Shown here piece by piece: positions 1-8,005 of a stretch of 30,825 nucleotides of DNA. The stretch is taken from positions 1 to 30,825 of the forward strand of contig CABRXX010000029.1 in assembly GCA_902475025.1 (NCBI GenBank), written 5' to 3'. The notes under the pieces were generated by a model. That model saw only the letters and a list, made by a program, of their open reading frames with translations. It made no database searches and had not been told where the DNA came from. This DNA comes from Merdiplasma sp905207905 (GTDB lineage Bacteria > Bacillota > Clostridia > Lachnospirales > Lachnospiraceae). Every line of letters begins with the position of its first letter. Position 1 is the first letter of the stretch. A program made the translations under genes and the position numbers.

Positions 1-28
1 TTAAAATTCTATAAAGGAGGAGCGGGCT

Positions 29-1471
29 ATGATTAGTTTTTTTATCTGCCTGGTTTTACTGATCGGAGGCTATTTCGTCTATGGTAAAGTTGTGGAAAAC
101 ACCTTTGCACCGGATGACAGGGAGACTCCAGCAGTTCGCATCAATGATGGTGTGGACTATGTAGTACTTCCCCAGTGGAAGCTGTTTTTGGTACAGCTGT
201 TAAACATTGCGGGGCTCGGCCCTATCTTTGGCGCTCTTCAGGGTGCTTTGTGGGGACCGGTTGTGTTTTTGTGGATCACCTTTGGAACCATCTTCGCCGG
301 CGGTGTGCATGACTATTTTTCCGGTATGCTTTCTGAGAGGAATGACGGAGCCTCTATTTCAGAGGTCTGCGGTATTTATCTTGGCGGTGCCATGAAAAAT
401 GTGATGCGCGTGTTCAGCGTAGTACTTCTGGTGATGGTTGGAACCGTATTTGCGGTGGGACCTGCTGGTTTGATCGTTACGTTGTTTAAAGGGGCCAATA
501 TTGGCGGCATTCTCTCCAGCACAGAGTTCTGGCTTTGGGTGATCCTGGCATACTACTTTATTGCAACCTTTATCTCGATTGACGCAGTGATCGGCCGGAT
601 CTATCCTATTTTCGGTATCTGCCTGATTATTATGGCCATCGGGGTTGCCTTTGGTATCTTTACCAACTCTGAGTATGTGATTCCGGAGATCTGGGCAAAC
701 TTTGCCAATATGGAGCCTACGGGAAAACCGATCTGGGCGTTTATGTTTATTACCGTTGCCTGCGGAGCAATTTCCGGTTTCCATGCAACTCAGTCGCCTT
801 TAATGGCGCGCTGCATGAAATCTGAGAAGCAGGGGCGCTTTGTGTTCTATGGAGCTATGGTCTGTGAGGGTGTGATCGCTTTGATCTGGGCTGCAGCAGG
901 CTGCTCTATTTATGAAGTGACCGGTGGGTTGAGTACTGGACTGCAGGCAGCACTGGCGAATGGTCAGTCAGCAGCTATCTATGATGTGTGTTTAAAGACG
1001 ATGGGCGGCCTTGGTGTAGCACTTGCCATGGTAGGTGTTATCGTATGTCCCATTACCTCTGGAGATACCGCATTTAGAAGTGCCCGTCTGACTCTGGCTG
1101 ACTGGATCGGATTAGATCAGACCTCCTTTAAGAAACGTCTGCTGCTGTGTGTGCCTCTTCTGGGCGCAGGCGCCATCATTGGCCATCTGGATTACTCTAT
1201 TGTGTGGAGATACTTCAGCTGGACCAACCAAACTTTGGCTATGATCGTTCTTTGGACGGCCAGCATGTATCTGTTTAAGCAGAAAAAGAATTACTGGATC
1301 ACTGCAGTTCCGGCTACTTTCATGAGCGCTGTGTCCATGACCTATTTCTTCAGCGCCAAAGAATGCCTGAATCTGTCTACTGCCATTGCCTATCCGGCAG
1401 GTGTTGTTCTGGCAGCTGCATTCCTTGGTATTTTCATTTTTGCCACAAAGAAACAGCCCAAGAAAGCATAG
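29..1471 (+). CDS. cstA: CstA-family carbon starvation protein (pyruvate/peptide transporter)
   Basis: Integral membrane transporter of the CstA family, whose members import pyruvate or peptides when preferred carbon is scarce. The 480-residue protein is hydrophobic almost throughout, with roughly a dozen or more membrane segments. It carries the family's conserved stretches: GPIFGALQGALWGP near residues 64-77 and GGVHDYFSGMLSERN near 91-105. Its length fits the short Firmicutes form rather than the roughly 700-residue E. coli CstA. AGGAGG lies about 8 bases before the ATG at 29, supporting this start. The promoter would lie outside the window. A hairpin follows the stop. Family assignment is firm; the substrate (pyruvate versus peptides) cannot be decided from sequence. 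Confidence 0.93.
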   Translation: MISFFICLVLLIGGYFVYGKVVENTFAPDDRETPAVRINDGVDYVVLPQWKLFLVQLLNIAGLGPIFGALQGALWGPVVFLWITFGTIFAGGVHDYFSGMLSERNDGASISEVCGIYLGGAMKNVMRVFSVVLLVMVGTVFAVGPAGLIVTLFKGANIGGILSSTEFWLWVILAYYFIATFISIDAVIGRIYPIFGICLIIMAIGVAFGIFTNSEYVIPEIWANFANMEPTGKPIWAFMFITVACGAISGFHATQSPLMARCMKSEKQGRFVFYGAMVCEGVIALIWAAAGCSIYEVTGGLSTGLQAALANGQSAAIYDVCLKTMGGLGVALAMVGVIVCPITSGDTAFRSARLTLADWIGLDQTSFKKRLLLCVPLLGAGAIIGHLDYSIVWRYFSWTNQTLAMIVLWTASMYLFKQKKNYWITAVPATFMSAVSMTYFFSAKECLNLSTAIAYPAGVVLAAAFLGIFIFATKKQPKKA

Positions 1472-1493
1472 CAGTAGTTTGATAATGCAGAAT

Positions 1494-1588
1494 AGGGATT
1501 GCTGTAAAATAAGGCAGACGGGTTTCTGACACTGGATCTGTAAAAGTGCAGAAAAGGTTTTGCTTTGTTTTACGGCAGTCCTTTCTTT
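1494..1588 (+). terminator. Hairpin after cstA, probable terminator
   Basis: A 16-bp imperfect stem pairs 1494-1509 with 1568-1583, with three G-U wobbles, around a 58-base loop. A weak T-rich tail (CTTTCTTTAT) follows. It starts 23 bases after the cstA stop, so termination is the simplest reading, but the long loop and broken T-tract make it less certain than the terminators after ftsZ, sigE or kdgK. Confidence 0.45.
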
Positions 1589-1718
1589 ATCATTATGAAT
1601 TGGCCCCCTTTTGTGCAATCGGACAGAGAGGGGGTGTTCAGAGGGCTTTTGGCACCCTGATTTTACAACGGATGCCGGGAATGCGTTAACATTCATTATT
1701 TTTTGGGAGGATTTAAAT

Positions 1719-2726
1719 ATGATCATAAAACCGCTGCAGCTGGGTGAAAAGGCGTTGAATCGGGAGGAAATGCTTCAGGACAGGAAAGAATGCAGAAAGT
1801 TTGGACCCTGTGGTGTGGGAGAAAAAGCTTTATATCTGAACAGTTTTTATGTAGAACGCAGATATTATGTGCCCTTTTCTTCTGTCACCAGAGTGTTTAA
1901 GCGGATCGCCATGAGTAAAGGCGGTTTTACAGGAAGAGGAGTGTTTGCCTCTATCCCCTATCTGGTGGTGGAATTTGACGGAGGAAAACAGAAGCAGTGC
2001 AATTTTAAGCATGAGGAGCAGGTGGATCGGCTTTTGGATTATCTGAGAACAACGCATCCCCATATTCGGCTGCACAGTGAGGCAGGGGAACATCAGCTAG
2101 AGCAAAAGCAGCGCCGTTTGGAGGAGCGGAAGCAGCGGATTGCCTCTGCTAAAGCAAGAAAGGAGATTGAGAGCCTGGAGCGGGCTGCGGCCTATCTGGA
2201 GGAAAAACCGGAGTTGTACCGACAGCTAAGCGCAGCGTCAAAGAAAAAGAGAATTTATGATCGAACCAATCCCACCTACAAATGGGTGGCCTTGTTTATT
2301 ACTCTTTTGGGCTTTGCTTCCGCAGCCTATGGCATTTATGCCCTGAGTACAAAAGCAGGCTTTGCCATGTATTTTTTGCTTTTCGGACTTGCGGCCATTT
2401 TTCTTTTTTCCAGTGCAAATGTGCTTCCCACAGCGAAGAACAATCGCTGGGCCATTGAGAAGTCTCTGAAAGAGGCCCAGGAACAGATGGAACAGTATCT
2501 GACAGGATATGAAGATTTTCCCCTGCCTGCCAGGTATGCTCATCCAGGAGTGCTCTCCAGGATGATAGAGGCGCTTGCCATGGAGCAGGCAGCTGCAGTA
2601 CCGGAATCTTTGGAGGTTGTAAAGAGGGAATTAAAGGCGTTAAATTCCAGTGTGACTGTGGAACAGGAAGCGTTTGATGAGATCATGGCCATAAAACCCA
2701 TGTTTTTGGTAAACGACTATCAATAA
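1719..2726 (+). CDS. Unrecognised protein with coiled coil and two adjacent TM helices
   Basis: I do not recognise this 335-residue protein. The N-terminal ~115 residues alternate hydrophobic and charged residues in a beta-rich pattern (LYLNSFYVERRYYVPFSSV, then a GGFTGRGVF glycine patch), perhaps a small PH-like or barrel domain (inference). Residues ~120-175 are a strongly charged helix rich in Glu, Arg, Lys and Gln, likely a coiled coil. Two membrane helices follow at ~190-212 and ~216-238. The C-terminal ~95 residues are soluble and helical. The in-frame ATG at 1611 is rejected because GGGAGG lies 8 bases before the ATG at 1719. It stands alone between cstA and ftsZ with no visible operon partner. 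Confidence 0.8.
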   Translation: MIIKPLQLGEKALNREEMLQDRKECRKFGPCGVGEKALYLNSFYVERRYYVPFSSVTRVFKRIAMSKGGFTGRGVFASIPYLVVEFDGGKQKQCNFKHEEQVDRLLDYLRTTHPHIRLHSEAGEHQLEQKQRRLEERKQRIASAKARKEIESLERAAAYLEEKPELYRQLSAASKKKRIYDRTNPTYKWVALFITLLGFASAAYGIYALSTKAGFAMYFLLFGLAAIFLFSSANVLPTAKNNRWAIEKSLKEAQEQMEQYLTGYEDFPLPARYAHPGVLSRMIEALAMEQAAAVPESLEVVKRELKALNSSVTVEQEAFDEIMAIKPMFLVNDYQ

Positions 2727-2790
2727 GGGAAAAGAGTCTGTATTTCCCCGGAAAACCTGCAAAAAAAGTTTGGAATCTTAAAAATTACTC

Positions 2791-2819
2791 TTGATTAATC
2801 GGCCATTTACTTATATTAT
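2791..2819 (+). promoter_or_regulatory. Probable ftsZ promoter (sigma-A type)
   Basis: TTGATT at 2791-2796 and TATTAT at 2814-2819 are separated by 17 bp. The predicted start of transcription is near 2826, leaving a leader of about 70 bases before ftsZ. Seen by eye against the sigma-A consensus. Confidence 0.5.
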
Positions 2820-2895
2820 ATAAGGGATATGATATATGGTTAGGATGGCGGTACTGTAGAAAAATAAGGGAGGTACCGTTAAAGGAGGAAATACA

Positions 2896-4077
2896 GTGTT
2901 AGAGATTATGTCAAATGATATGGAATCCGCAGCAAAGATCATCGTTATTGGAGTTGGCGGGGCAGGCAATAACGCAGTAAATAGGATGGTTGAGGATACC
3001 ATTGGCGGAGTAGAATTTATCGGAATCAATACGGATAAACAGGCGCTGACGCTGTGTAAGGCGCCTACGACCATTCAGATCGGTGAAAAAGTGACAAAGG
3101 GACTGGGAGCCGGAGCAAAACCGGAGATCGGTCAGCAGGCTGCCGAGGAGAGCGCAGAAGATATCAGACAGGCCATCCAGGGAGCGGATATGGTATTTGT
3201 TACCTGCGGTATGGGAGGCGGAACGGGAACAGGAGCTGCTCCGGTAGTTGCAGGGATTGCAAAAGAGATGGGCATTTTGACGGTAGGTGTTGTGACAAAA
3301 CCTTTCCGTTTTGAGGCAAAGGTGCGCATGAACAATGCAGTTACAGGTATTGAGAGACTGAAGGAAAATGTAGATACATTGATTGTGATCCCCAATGATA
3401 AACTTCTGGAGATCGTTGATCGGAGAACTACGATGCCGGAGGCTTTGAAAAAGGCAGACGAGGTGCTGCAGCAGGCAGTACAGGGCATTACGGATCTGAT
3501 CAACCTGCCTGCACTGATTAACCTTGACTTTGCGGATGTGCAGACTGTTATGAGTGATAAGGGAATTGCCCATATTGGTATCGGTCAGGCGAAGGGCGAT
3601 GATAAGGCTCTGGAGGCAGTGAAGCAGGCAGTGGCCAGTCCTCTTCTGGAGACGACTATCGAAGGGGCATCTCATGTCATTATCAATATTTCCGGAGATA
3701 TTTCTCTTATGGATGCAAACGATGCAGCCAGTTATGTGCAGGAGATGGCAGGCGAGAACGCCAATATTATTTTTGGTGCGATGTACGATGACACCTACGC
3801 CGATGAGGCAAGCATCACAGTGATCGCTACCGGTCTGGAGGATGTGAATAAAGAACCGCAGAGAACCAGCGGTATTCGGAGAAATCTGGTGCCGGATTAC
3901 CGTTATCCCAAGCAGGAAAGCCGCCCGGCAGGGGGATATTCTTTCCAGAAGCCGGCTGCATCCACCACAGTTTCCAGGACAACCACCAGCACACCAAGCA
4001 TGGGGCGCCTGAGAACACCGGAGAGTAAGGTGGCAGAAAAGGATATTCAGATACCGGATTTTTTAAAGAGAAATTAG
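2896..4077 (+). CDS. ftsZ: Cell division protein FtsZ
   Basis: Tubulin-like GTPase that polymerises into the Z-ring at midcell and recruits the division machinery; it also forms the asymmetric septum in sporulation. The nucleotide-binding N-terminus shows GVGGAGNNAVNRM (residues 19-31) and the tubulin signature GGGTGTG (107-113), and NxDxAD-like T7 residues (NLDFADV) follow near 210. A disordered Ser/Thr/Pro-rich linker (~315-380) leads to the C-terminal peptide DIQIPDFLKRN that binds partners such as FtsA. Length (393) is normal. GGAGG 7 bases before the GTG at 2896 favours GTG; the ATG at 2908 is an alternative. The gene is apart from a dcw cluster: ftsA is not its immediate neighbour. Confidence 0.98.
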   Translation: MLEIMSNDMESAAKIIVIGVGGAGNNAVNRMVEDTIGGVEFIGINTDKQALTLCKAPTTIQIGEKVTKGLGAGAKPEIGQQAAEESAEDIRQAIQGADMVFVTCGMGGGTGTGAAPVVAGIAKEMGILTVGVVTKPFRFEAKVRMNNAVTGIERLKENVDTLIVIPNDKLLEIVDRRTTMPEALKKADEVLQQAVQGITDLINLPALINLDFADVQTVMSDKGIAHIGIGQAKGDDKALEAVKQAVASPLLETTIEGASHVIINISGDISLMDANDAASYVQEMAGENANIIFGAMYDDTYADEASITVIATGLEDVNKEPQRTSGIRRNLVPDYRYPKQESRPAGGYSFQKPAASTTVSRTTTSTPSMGRLRTPESKVAEKDIQIPDFLKRN

Positions 4078-4100
4078 AAAGCAATGACTGAAAACAGGAA

Positions 4101-4148
4101 AAACTGCTGCGGTAGGCTGCGTTTAGCGGCTGCTGCAGCAGTTTTTTT
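4101..4148 (+). terminator. Rho-independent terminator of ftsZ
   Basis: A perfect 10-bp stem, AAACTGCTGC (4101-4110) with GCAGCAGTTT (4135-4144), is followed by a run of T to 4148. It lies 24 bases after the ftsZ stop and before the convergent aroE stop. The loop itself can form smaller GC pairs. Confidence 0.8.
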
Positions 4149-4202
4149 CGGAAACTGCCCCTATAGGGGCGAGCAAACCATCCACTTTGATCCGAATAGG
4201 AA

Positions 4203-5066
4203 CTAGTGCTTAAAATATCTGGAGCGGATCAGCTCCACAGGCATATCCTGATCGGTCCAGATGTGAAAGGCAGCGGCACCCTGGTAAAGCAGCATATACA
4301 TGCCATTAAAGGTCTGACAGCCAAGGGCGGCAGCGTCCCTGAGCAGCCGGGTCTGTCTCGGATTGTAGATCACATCAGATACTACCAGGCCTGGGTGGAG
4401 CAGACTTGTATCCTCCAGGGGAGTGAGCTCCGTGTGGGGGGCCATACCGGCAGAGGTAGCGTTGGTGAGCAGTATGGTGTTCTCCAGCGCCTTTTTTAAA
4501 CCACTTTGGTCGGCCAGGTCTATAAGATCAGCCTGGCAGTCCGTGCGCTGATTAATAGCAGAGACCAGCTTTTTGGCCTTTTCCCAGGAACGGCCCCGGC
4601 GGCTGACCAGGTGAAGCTTCGCTGCACCGCTGATGGCGGCTTGAGCGGCAATGGCGCAGGCTGCTCCTCCAGCGCCCAGGAGCATCATCTCTTTTCCTGC
4701 GATCCGGCAGCCGGCTTCTTCTACGGATTTCATATATCCAAGACCGTCGGTGTTGTAGCCGATGAGGCGGCCGTTTTCGTTTTTAACGGTGTTGACTGCG
4801 CCTACAAGCTGAGCCTCCAGGGACAGTTCATCCAAATAGGGAAGCACAGCCTCTTTATCCGGCATGGTCAGATTAAAGCCATAGGTATTCATGGCCCGCA
4901 GGCCGGCAACAGCCTCTTTCAACTGGTCTGGCTTTACATCAAAACATAGATATGCAAAATCCAACCCTAATTCCTGAAAACTGTCATTGTGCATCAGAGG
5001 GGAAATGCTGTGGGATACAGGGGAGCCCAGCAGGCCGCCAAGCCGTGTATGTCCGGTGATGTTCAT
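4203..5066 (-). CDS. aroE: Shikimate dehydrogenase AroE
   Basis: Reduces 3-dehydroshikimate to shikimate with NADPH, the fourth step of the shikimate pathway to aromatic amino acids; cytoplasmic. The shikimate-binding motif GSPVSHSISPLMHN lies at residues 14-27, the catalytic lysine is K71 (NLTMPDK), N92 and D107 (NTDG) line the site, and the Rossmann loop GAGGAA is at 131-136, followed by NATSAGM. Length 287 is usual. The start at 5066 is chosen over an upstream in-frame ATG at 5108 because AAGGAGG lies 9 bases before it and homology begins there. It is divergent from aroD, which catalyses the preceding step, so the 180-base gap probably holds both promoters; TATAAT on the minus strand near 5142-5147 is a candidate -10 without a good -35. 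Confidence 0.96.
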   Translation of the reverse strand: MNITGHTRLGGLLGSPVSHSISPLMHNDSFQELGLDFAYLCFDVKPDQLKEAVAGLRAMNTYGFNLTMPDKEAVLPYLDELSLEAQLVGAVNTVKNENGRLIGYNTDGLGYMKSVEEAGCRIAGKEMMLLGAGGAACAIAAQAAISGAAKLHLVSRRGRSWEKAKKLVSAINQRTDCQADLIDLADQSGLKKALENTILLTNATSAGMAPHTELTPLEDTSLLHPGLVVSDVIYNPRQTRLLRDAAALGCQTFNGMYMLLYQGAAAFHIWTDQDMPVELIRSRYFKH

Positions 5067-5157
5067 ATAAGTATGCCTCCTTGCAATATTTTTTTCCAAG
5101 TGTAACACATTTTTTCACCGTTTTCCAGAAAGTGTGGTAAGATTATAAAAAATGTGG

Positions 5158-5190
5158 GGATGCTTCAGAATACGAATTCCCGCAGCATCC
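5158..5190 (+). promoter_or_regulatory. Hairpin in the aroE/aroD intergenic region
   Basis: GGATGCT at 5158-5164 pairs perfectly with AGCATCC at 5184-5190 around a 19-base loop, about 55 bases before aroD. It may be a leader structure or an operator; no anti-terminator partner or T-box features were found. Confidence 0.25.
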
Positions 5191-5245
5191 TGTCGGACAG
5201 GGCTACTGTTCCGTGAAATAATAGAAACAACAGGAGGTTTACCTT

Positions 5246-6010
5246 GTGGAAAAGAAAATCGTTACAGTGAGAGAAATAAAAATAGGGGTCGGACAGCCGA
5301 AAATCTGCGTTCCCCTGGTGGCGGGAGATGAGATTCAGCTTCAGGCAGCGTTAGAGCAGTTAGAAGGCATACCTTTCGACCTGGTGGAATGGCGGGCAGA
5401 TTTTTACCGAGATGTGGAGAACCAGGAGGTGCGCCGGAGGGCTTTTGAGAAAATCCGTAAAAGCATTGGGGAGCGTCCTCTTTTATTTACTTTTCGCACC
5501 TTTGCAGAGGGTGGGAATCGGGAGATTTCCAGCGCAGCGTACTTTGCTTTGAACCGGGCGGTTGGGGAGAGCAGACAGGCGGATCTTGTGGACATTGAAA
5601 TTGATCGGGATGAGAAGGAGGCAGCGGCTCTGGGAGAGCTCCTGCACAGAGTGGGCGTTTATGCTTTGGGATCGAATCATGATTTTGAAAAAACTCCTGA
5701 GACAGGGGAGATGGTAAGGCGGCTCTGCCGCATGCAGGAGTTAAACATGGATATTACAAAGCTGGCTGTGATGCCAAAGTGTAGAAGAGATGTGCTGCGG
5801 CTGCTGGAGGCCGCGGTGGAGATGGAAGAAGAGAAGGGAGACCGCCCCTGTATCACCATGTCCATGGGAAACTTGGGGATGATAAGCAGAATTGCAGGGA
5901 GTCTTACTGGCTCGGCCCTTACTTTCGGAACAGCGGGAAGGGCATCTGCGCCAGGACAGTTTTCGGCGAAGGAGGCAGCAGAGTTTCTTAGAATGTTTGC
6001 CTTATCATAG
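5246..6010 (+). CDS. aroD: 3-dehydroquinate dehydratase, type I
   Basis: Dehydrates 3-dehydroquinate to 3-dehydroshikimate by a Schiff-base mechanism, supplying the substrate of AroE encoded opposite. The TIM-barrel protein of 254 residues has the expected EWR at 48-50, the general acid/base histidine H145 (SNHDFEKTP), the Schiff-base lysine K172 (DITKLAVMP) and the substrate loop ASAPGQF near 230-240. GTG at 5246 is the start: GGAGG lies 8 bases before it, and the alignment to family members begins here. No strong terminator follows before spoIIGA, so read-through into the sporulation genes is possible. Confidence 0.96.
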   Translation: MEKKIVTVREIKIGVGQPKICVPLVAGDEIQLQAALEQLEGIPFDLVEWRADFYRDVENQEVRRRAFEKIRKSIGERPLLFTFRTFAEGGNREISSAAYFALNRAVGESRQADLVDIEIDRDEKEAAALGELLHRVGVYALGSNHDFEKTPETGEMVRRLCRMQELNMDITKLAVMPKCRRDVLRLLEAAVEMEEEKGDRPCITMSMGNLGMISRIAGSLTGSALTFGTAGRASAPGQFSAKEAAEFLRMFALS

Positions 6011-6100
6011 GTGGCAGAAAGGAAGAGCGCAGGTCTGACGGAGAACCGGGAATAAACGGTGCCTGAGAAAGCACACAAAATGACGTTTTTTGCAGGGATT

Positions 6101-6177
6101 TGTCGGAACAGATCGAAAGAAACTTTGATTTTGGCGTCACGATTTGACAAAATATGATACCCTCTGTGGTCTATAAT
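6101..6177 (+). promoter_or_regulatory. spoIIGA promoter: perfect hexamers 22 bp apart with Spo0A-box-like sites
   Basis: TTGACA at 6144-6149 and TATAAT at 6172-6177 are both perfect sigma-A hexamers, but 22 bp apart rather than 17. The B. subtilis spoIIG promoter is known for the same 22-bp spacing and for activation by phosphorylated Spo0A. Upstream, TGTCGGA (6101-6107, 6 of 7 matches to the 0A box TGTCGAA) and GATCGAA (6111-6117, 5 of 7) are spaced exactly 10 bp apart. TTTGACA (6143-6149) is a 6 of 7 reverse-orientation box overlapping the -35. Predicted transcription start is near 6184. Confidence 0.75.
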
Positions 6178-6220
6178 GTAGTCAGTGAAAAGAACTGATT
6201 GCAGAGACCACAGGGGGTGT
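6157..6220 (+). promoter_or_regulatory. Inverted repeat pairing the promoter spacer with the spoIIGA Shine-Dalgarno
   Basis: Positions 6157-6172 can pair with 6205-6220 over 16 bp, with two U-G wobbles. The right arm contains the AGGGGG Shine-Dalgarno (6212-6217); the left arm lies upstream of the predicted transcription start near 6184. Only transcripts coming through from aroD would contain both arms. A smaller helper stem, TCAGT with ACTGA, lies in the loop. Confidence 0.6.
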
Positions 6221-6223
6221 TTT

Positions 6224-7018
6224 TTGTATTATGAAATTTACATAGATCAATTTTATATACAAAATCTGGTAATTTTCCTATTTCTCCTAAAATCCTGTGA
6301 AAAGATCAGCCGTCGTTGCCTTACCTGGAAAAGGATTTGGTTGGTGGCCCTGGCAGAGGCTGCCGCCTCCTGTCTGGTACTTTTTTTGCGTCTTTCCAAG
6401 GGTCAGCTTCTTTTGGCTGGATTTGGAATGCTGTTTGCTGCCGCAAGATGGGGGCTGAAATACAAAAGCAGGAGGGAGATTTTTAGGGGAATGGCAGGTC
6501 TGTTGGTCATTTCGGCGCTCTATTCCGGGCTTTTTCAGATCATCTTTTCTATATGGGAGCCGCCGGTGTTTTTGGCGGCAGTGGTGATTTACACAATGGC
6601 GGAGATACTCATTGATAAACAGAGGGAACGTATAGTACTGGAGGAATGCCGGGCTGAAATTACTCTGGAAGATCAGGGAGACAGATGGAAGCTGACTGGA
6701 CTAATTGATACGGGCAATCATCTGAAAGAGCCATTAACCGGACGGCCGGTGAGTATTCTGGATCCAGAGACAGCAGGGAAGCTTCCCCGCTGCTGCCGCA
6801 CCTGGCAGGAACAGAATGGATACCTCTATATTCCCTTTCATTCTATTGGGAGGGAGAAGGGGTGGATGATGGGCATTGTGATTGATGCCATGGATGTGGA
6901 ATACAGAGGAGAAAAGATCAGAATCACCCATCCGGTGCTGGCTGTGAGCAGGGAGCCCTTAAGCCTTGCAGGCCAGTACCAGATGATTGTGAATCCTTTA
7001 CATACGTTACATGATTAG
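6224..7018 (+). CDS. spoIIGA: Sporulation sigma-E processing peptidase SpoIIGA
   Basis: Membrane aspartic protease that removes the pro-sequence of pro-sigma-E in the mother cell after asymmetric division, triggered by SpoIIR from the forespore. The N-terminal half holds about five hydrophobic membrane segments; the C-terminal half carries the catalytic DTGN (residues ~162-165), followed by LKEPLTGRPV, as in the family. Start TTG at 6224 is chosen because SpoIIGA proteins begin YYEIYID right after the first residue and AGGGGG lies 6 bases before it. An in-frame ATG at 6185 lies next to the predicted transcription start and lacks a binding site. sigE follows after 17 bases, the usual pairing. 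Confidence 0.93.
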   Translation: MYYEIYIDQFYIQNLVIFLFLLKSCEKISRRCLTWKRIWLVALAEAAASCLVLFLRLSKGQLLLAGFGMLFAAARWGLKYKSRREIFRGMAGLLVISALYSGLFQIIFSIWEPPVFLAAVVIYTMAEILIDKQRERIVLEECRAEITLEDQGDRWKLTGLIDTGNHLKEPLTGRPVSILDPETAGKLPRCCRTWQEQNGYLYIPFHSIGREKGWMMGIVIDAMDVEYRGEKIRITHPVLAVSREPLSLAGQYQMIVNPLHTLHD

Positions 7019-7035
7019 ATTGCAGGAGGGAAAAT

Positions 7036-7776
7036 ATGGTAGCAAAAGTGGTAGTGCCCAACCAGTTTCAATTTCATATCGTAAACCGATTTAACAGTTT
7101 TTTCTTTACCAGACAGTGTGAAACTCATTATATAGGAGGGACAGAGGTGCTTCCGGCGCCGTTGGATGGGGAGGAAGAGATGCGCACCATTGCCAGGCTG
7201 GGAACAGAGCAGGATGGAACGGCAAGAGCTGCACTGATTGAACACAATTTGAGATTGGTGGTATACATAGCGAAAAAATTTGACAATACGGGCGTTGGGG
7301 TGGAGGATCTGATCTCCATAGGAACCATCGGACTGATCAAAGCAATTAACACCTTTAACCCGGACAAAAATATTAAGCTGGCCACCTATGCTTCGCGGTG
7401 CATTGAAAATGAGATCCTGATGTATCTTAGGAGAAACAGCAAGACAAAGATGGAGGTGTCGATTGATGAGCCTTTAAACGTGGATTGGGATGGCAATGAA
7501 CTTCTTTTGTCAGACATTCTTGGAACGGATGAGGATGTCATCTATAAGGATATGGAGACAGAGGCGGAGCATAAGATGCTGAAAAAGGCCATTTCAAAGC
7601 TTTCTGACCGTGAGAGAACCATCGTAAACCTCAGATTTGGCTTGAACACAAGAGATGGAGAGGAGAAAACCCAGAAAGAGGTGGCGGATCTTTTGGGAAT
7701 CTCCCAATCTTACATCTCCAGGCTGGAAAAAAAGATCATAGGAAGGCTGCGACGGGAAATCGTAAGATATGAGTAG
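7036..7776 (+). CDS. sigE: RNA polymerase sporulation sigma factor SigE (pro-sigma-E)
   Basis: Directs early mother-cell transcription during sporulation. The 246-residue protein begins with a hydrophobic, basic pro-sequence (~residues 1-31) ending before HYIGGTEVLP, the region where B. subtilis pro-sigma-E is cut (YYIGGSEALP). Sigma region 2 follows with NLRLVVYIAKKF and DLISIGTIGLIKA; the -10-binding part reads YASRCIENEILMYLRR. Region 4 ends with the helix-turn-helix TQKEVADLLGISQSYISRL. AGGAGG is 6 bases before the ATG. It is co-transcribed with its protease spoIIGA. sigG, often the next gene in Bacillus and Clostridium, is absent here; a terminator follows instead. Confidence 0.97.
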   Translation: MVAKVVVPNQFQFHIVNRFNSFFFTRQCETHYIGGTEVLPAPLDGEEEMRTIARLGTEQDGTARAALIEHNLRLVVYIAKKFDNTGVGVEDLISIGTIGLIKAINTFNPDKNIKLATYASRCIENEILMYLRRNSKTKMEVSIDEPLNVDWDGNELLLSDILGTDEDVIYKDMETEAEHKMLKKAISKLSDRERTIVNLRFGLNTRDGEEKTQKEVADLLGISQSYISRLEKKIIGRLRREIVRYE

Positions 7777-7913
7777 AACAGATAGGAGAGAAATGGAAAC
7801 AAGAGAGACTGTCTAAAGAACATCAGACAGGAAAGCAGAGGAGCGCATTCAGGGAATTGCAGACAGGAAGACAGAGGTGGAAATTAATTCGAAGAATACA
7901 GGATCTGGAAATC

Positions 7914-7971
7914 AAAAAGAGAGGAGAGGCTGCAGACCGTTTGGCTGTCTGGAATGCTCTCCTCTTTTTTT
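7914..7971 (+). terminator. Rho-independent terminator after sigE
   Basis: GAGGAGAG (7921-7928) pairs with CTCTCCTC (7957-7964), extended by A:T pairs, followed by seven T residues. It lies about 140 bases after sigE and just before the convergent stop of the sugar kinase at 8006. The 140 bases before it hold no ORF beyond a 7-codon one. Confidence 0.8.
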
Positions 7972-8005
7972 CATCAGAACCCACTTTTTGAGTAATGTTC
8001 TTAGC

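Noticed and set aside
1611..1718. 36-residue N-terminal extension of the two-TM protein
   Set aside because: No ribosome site at 1611, low-complexity unrelated residues, and GGGAGG precedes the ATG at 1719.
4206..4949. Long plus-strand frames opposite aroE
   Set aside because: They are antisense shadows of a gene whose catalytic residues are all present; no ribosome sites precede them.
5101..5245. T-box or other attenuator before aroD
   Set aside because: Only one 7-bp hairpin is visible; no T-box sequence, antiterminator or T-tract terminator is present.
7792..7815. 7-codon ORF after sigE
   Set aside because: Too short and without context; the purine-rich site is likely chance.
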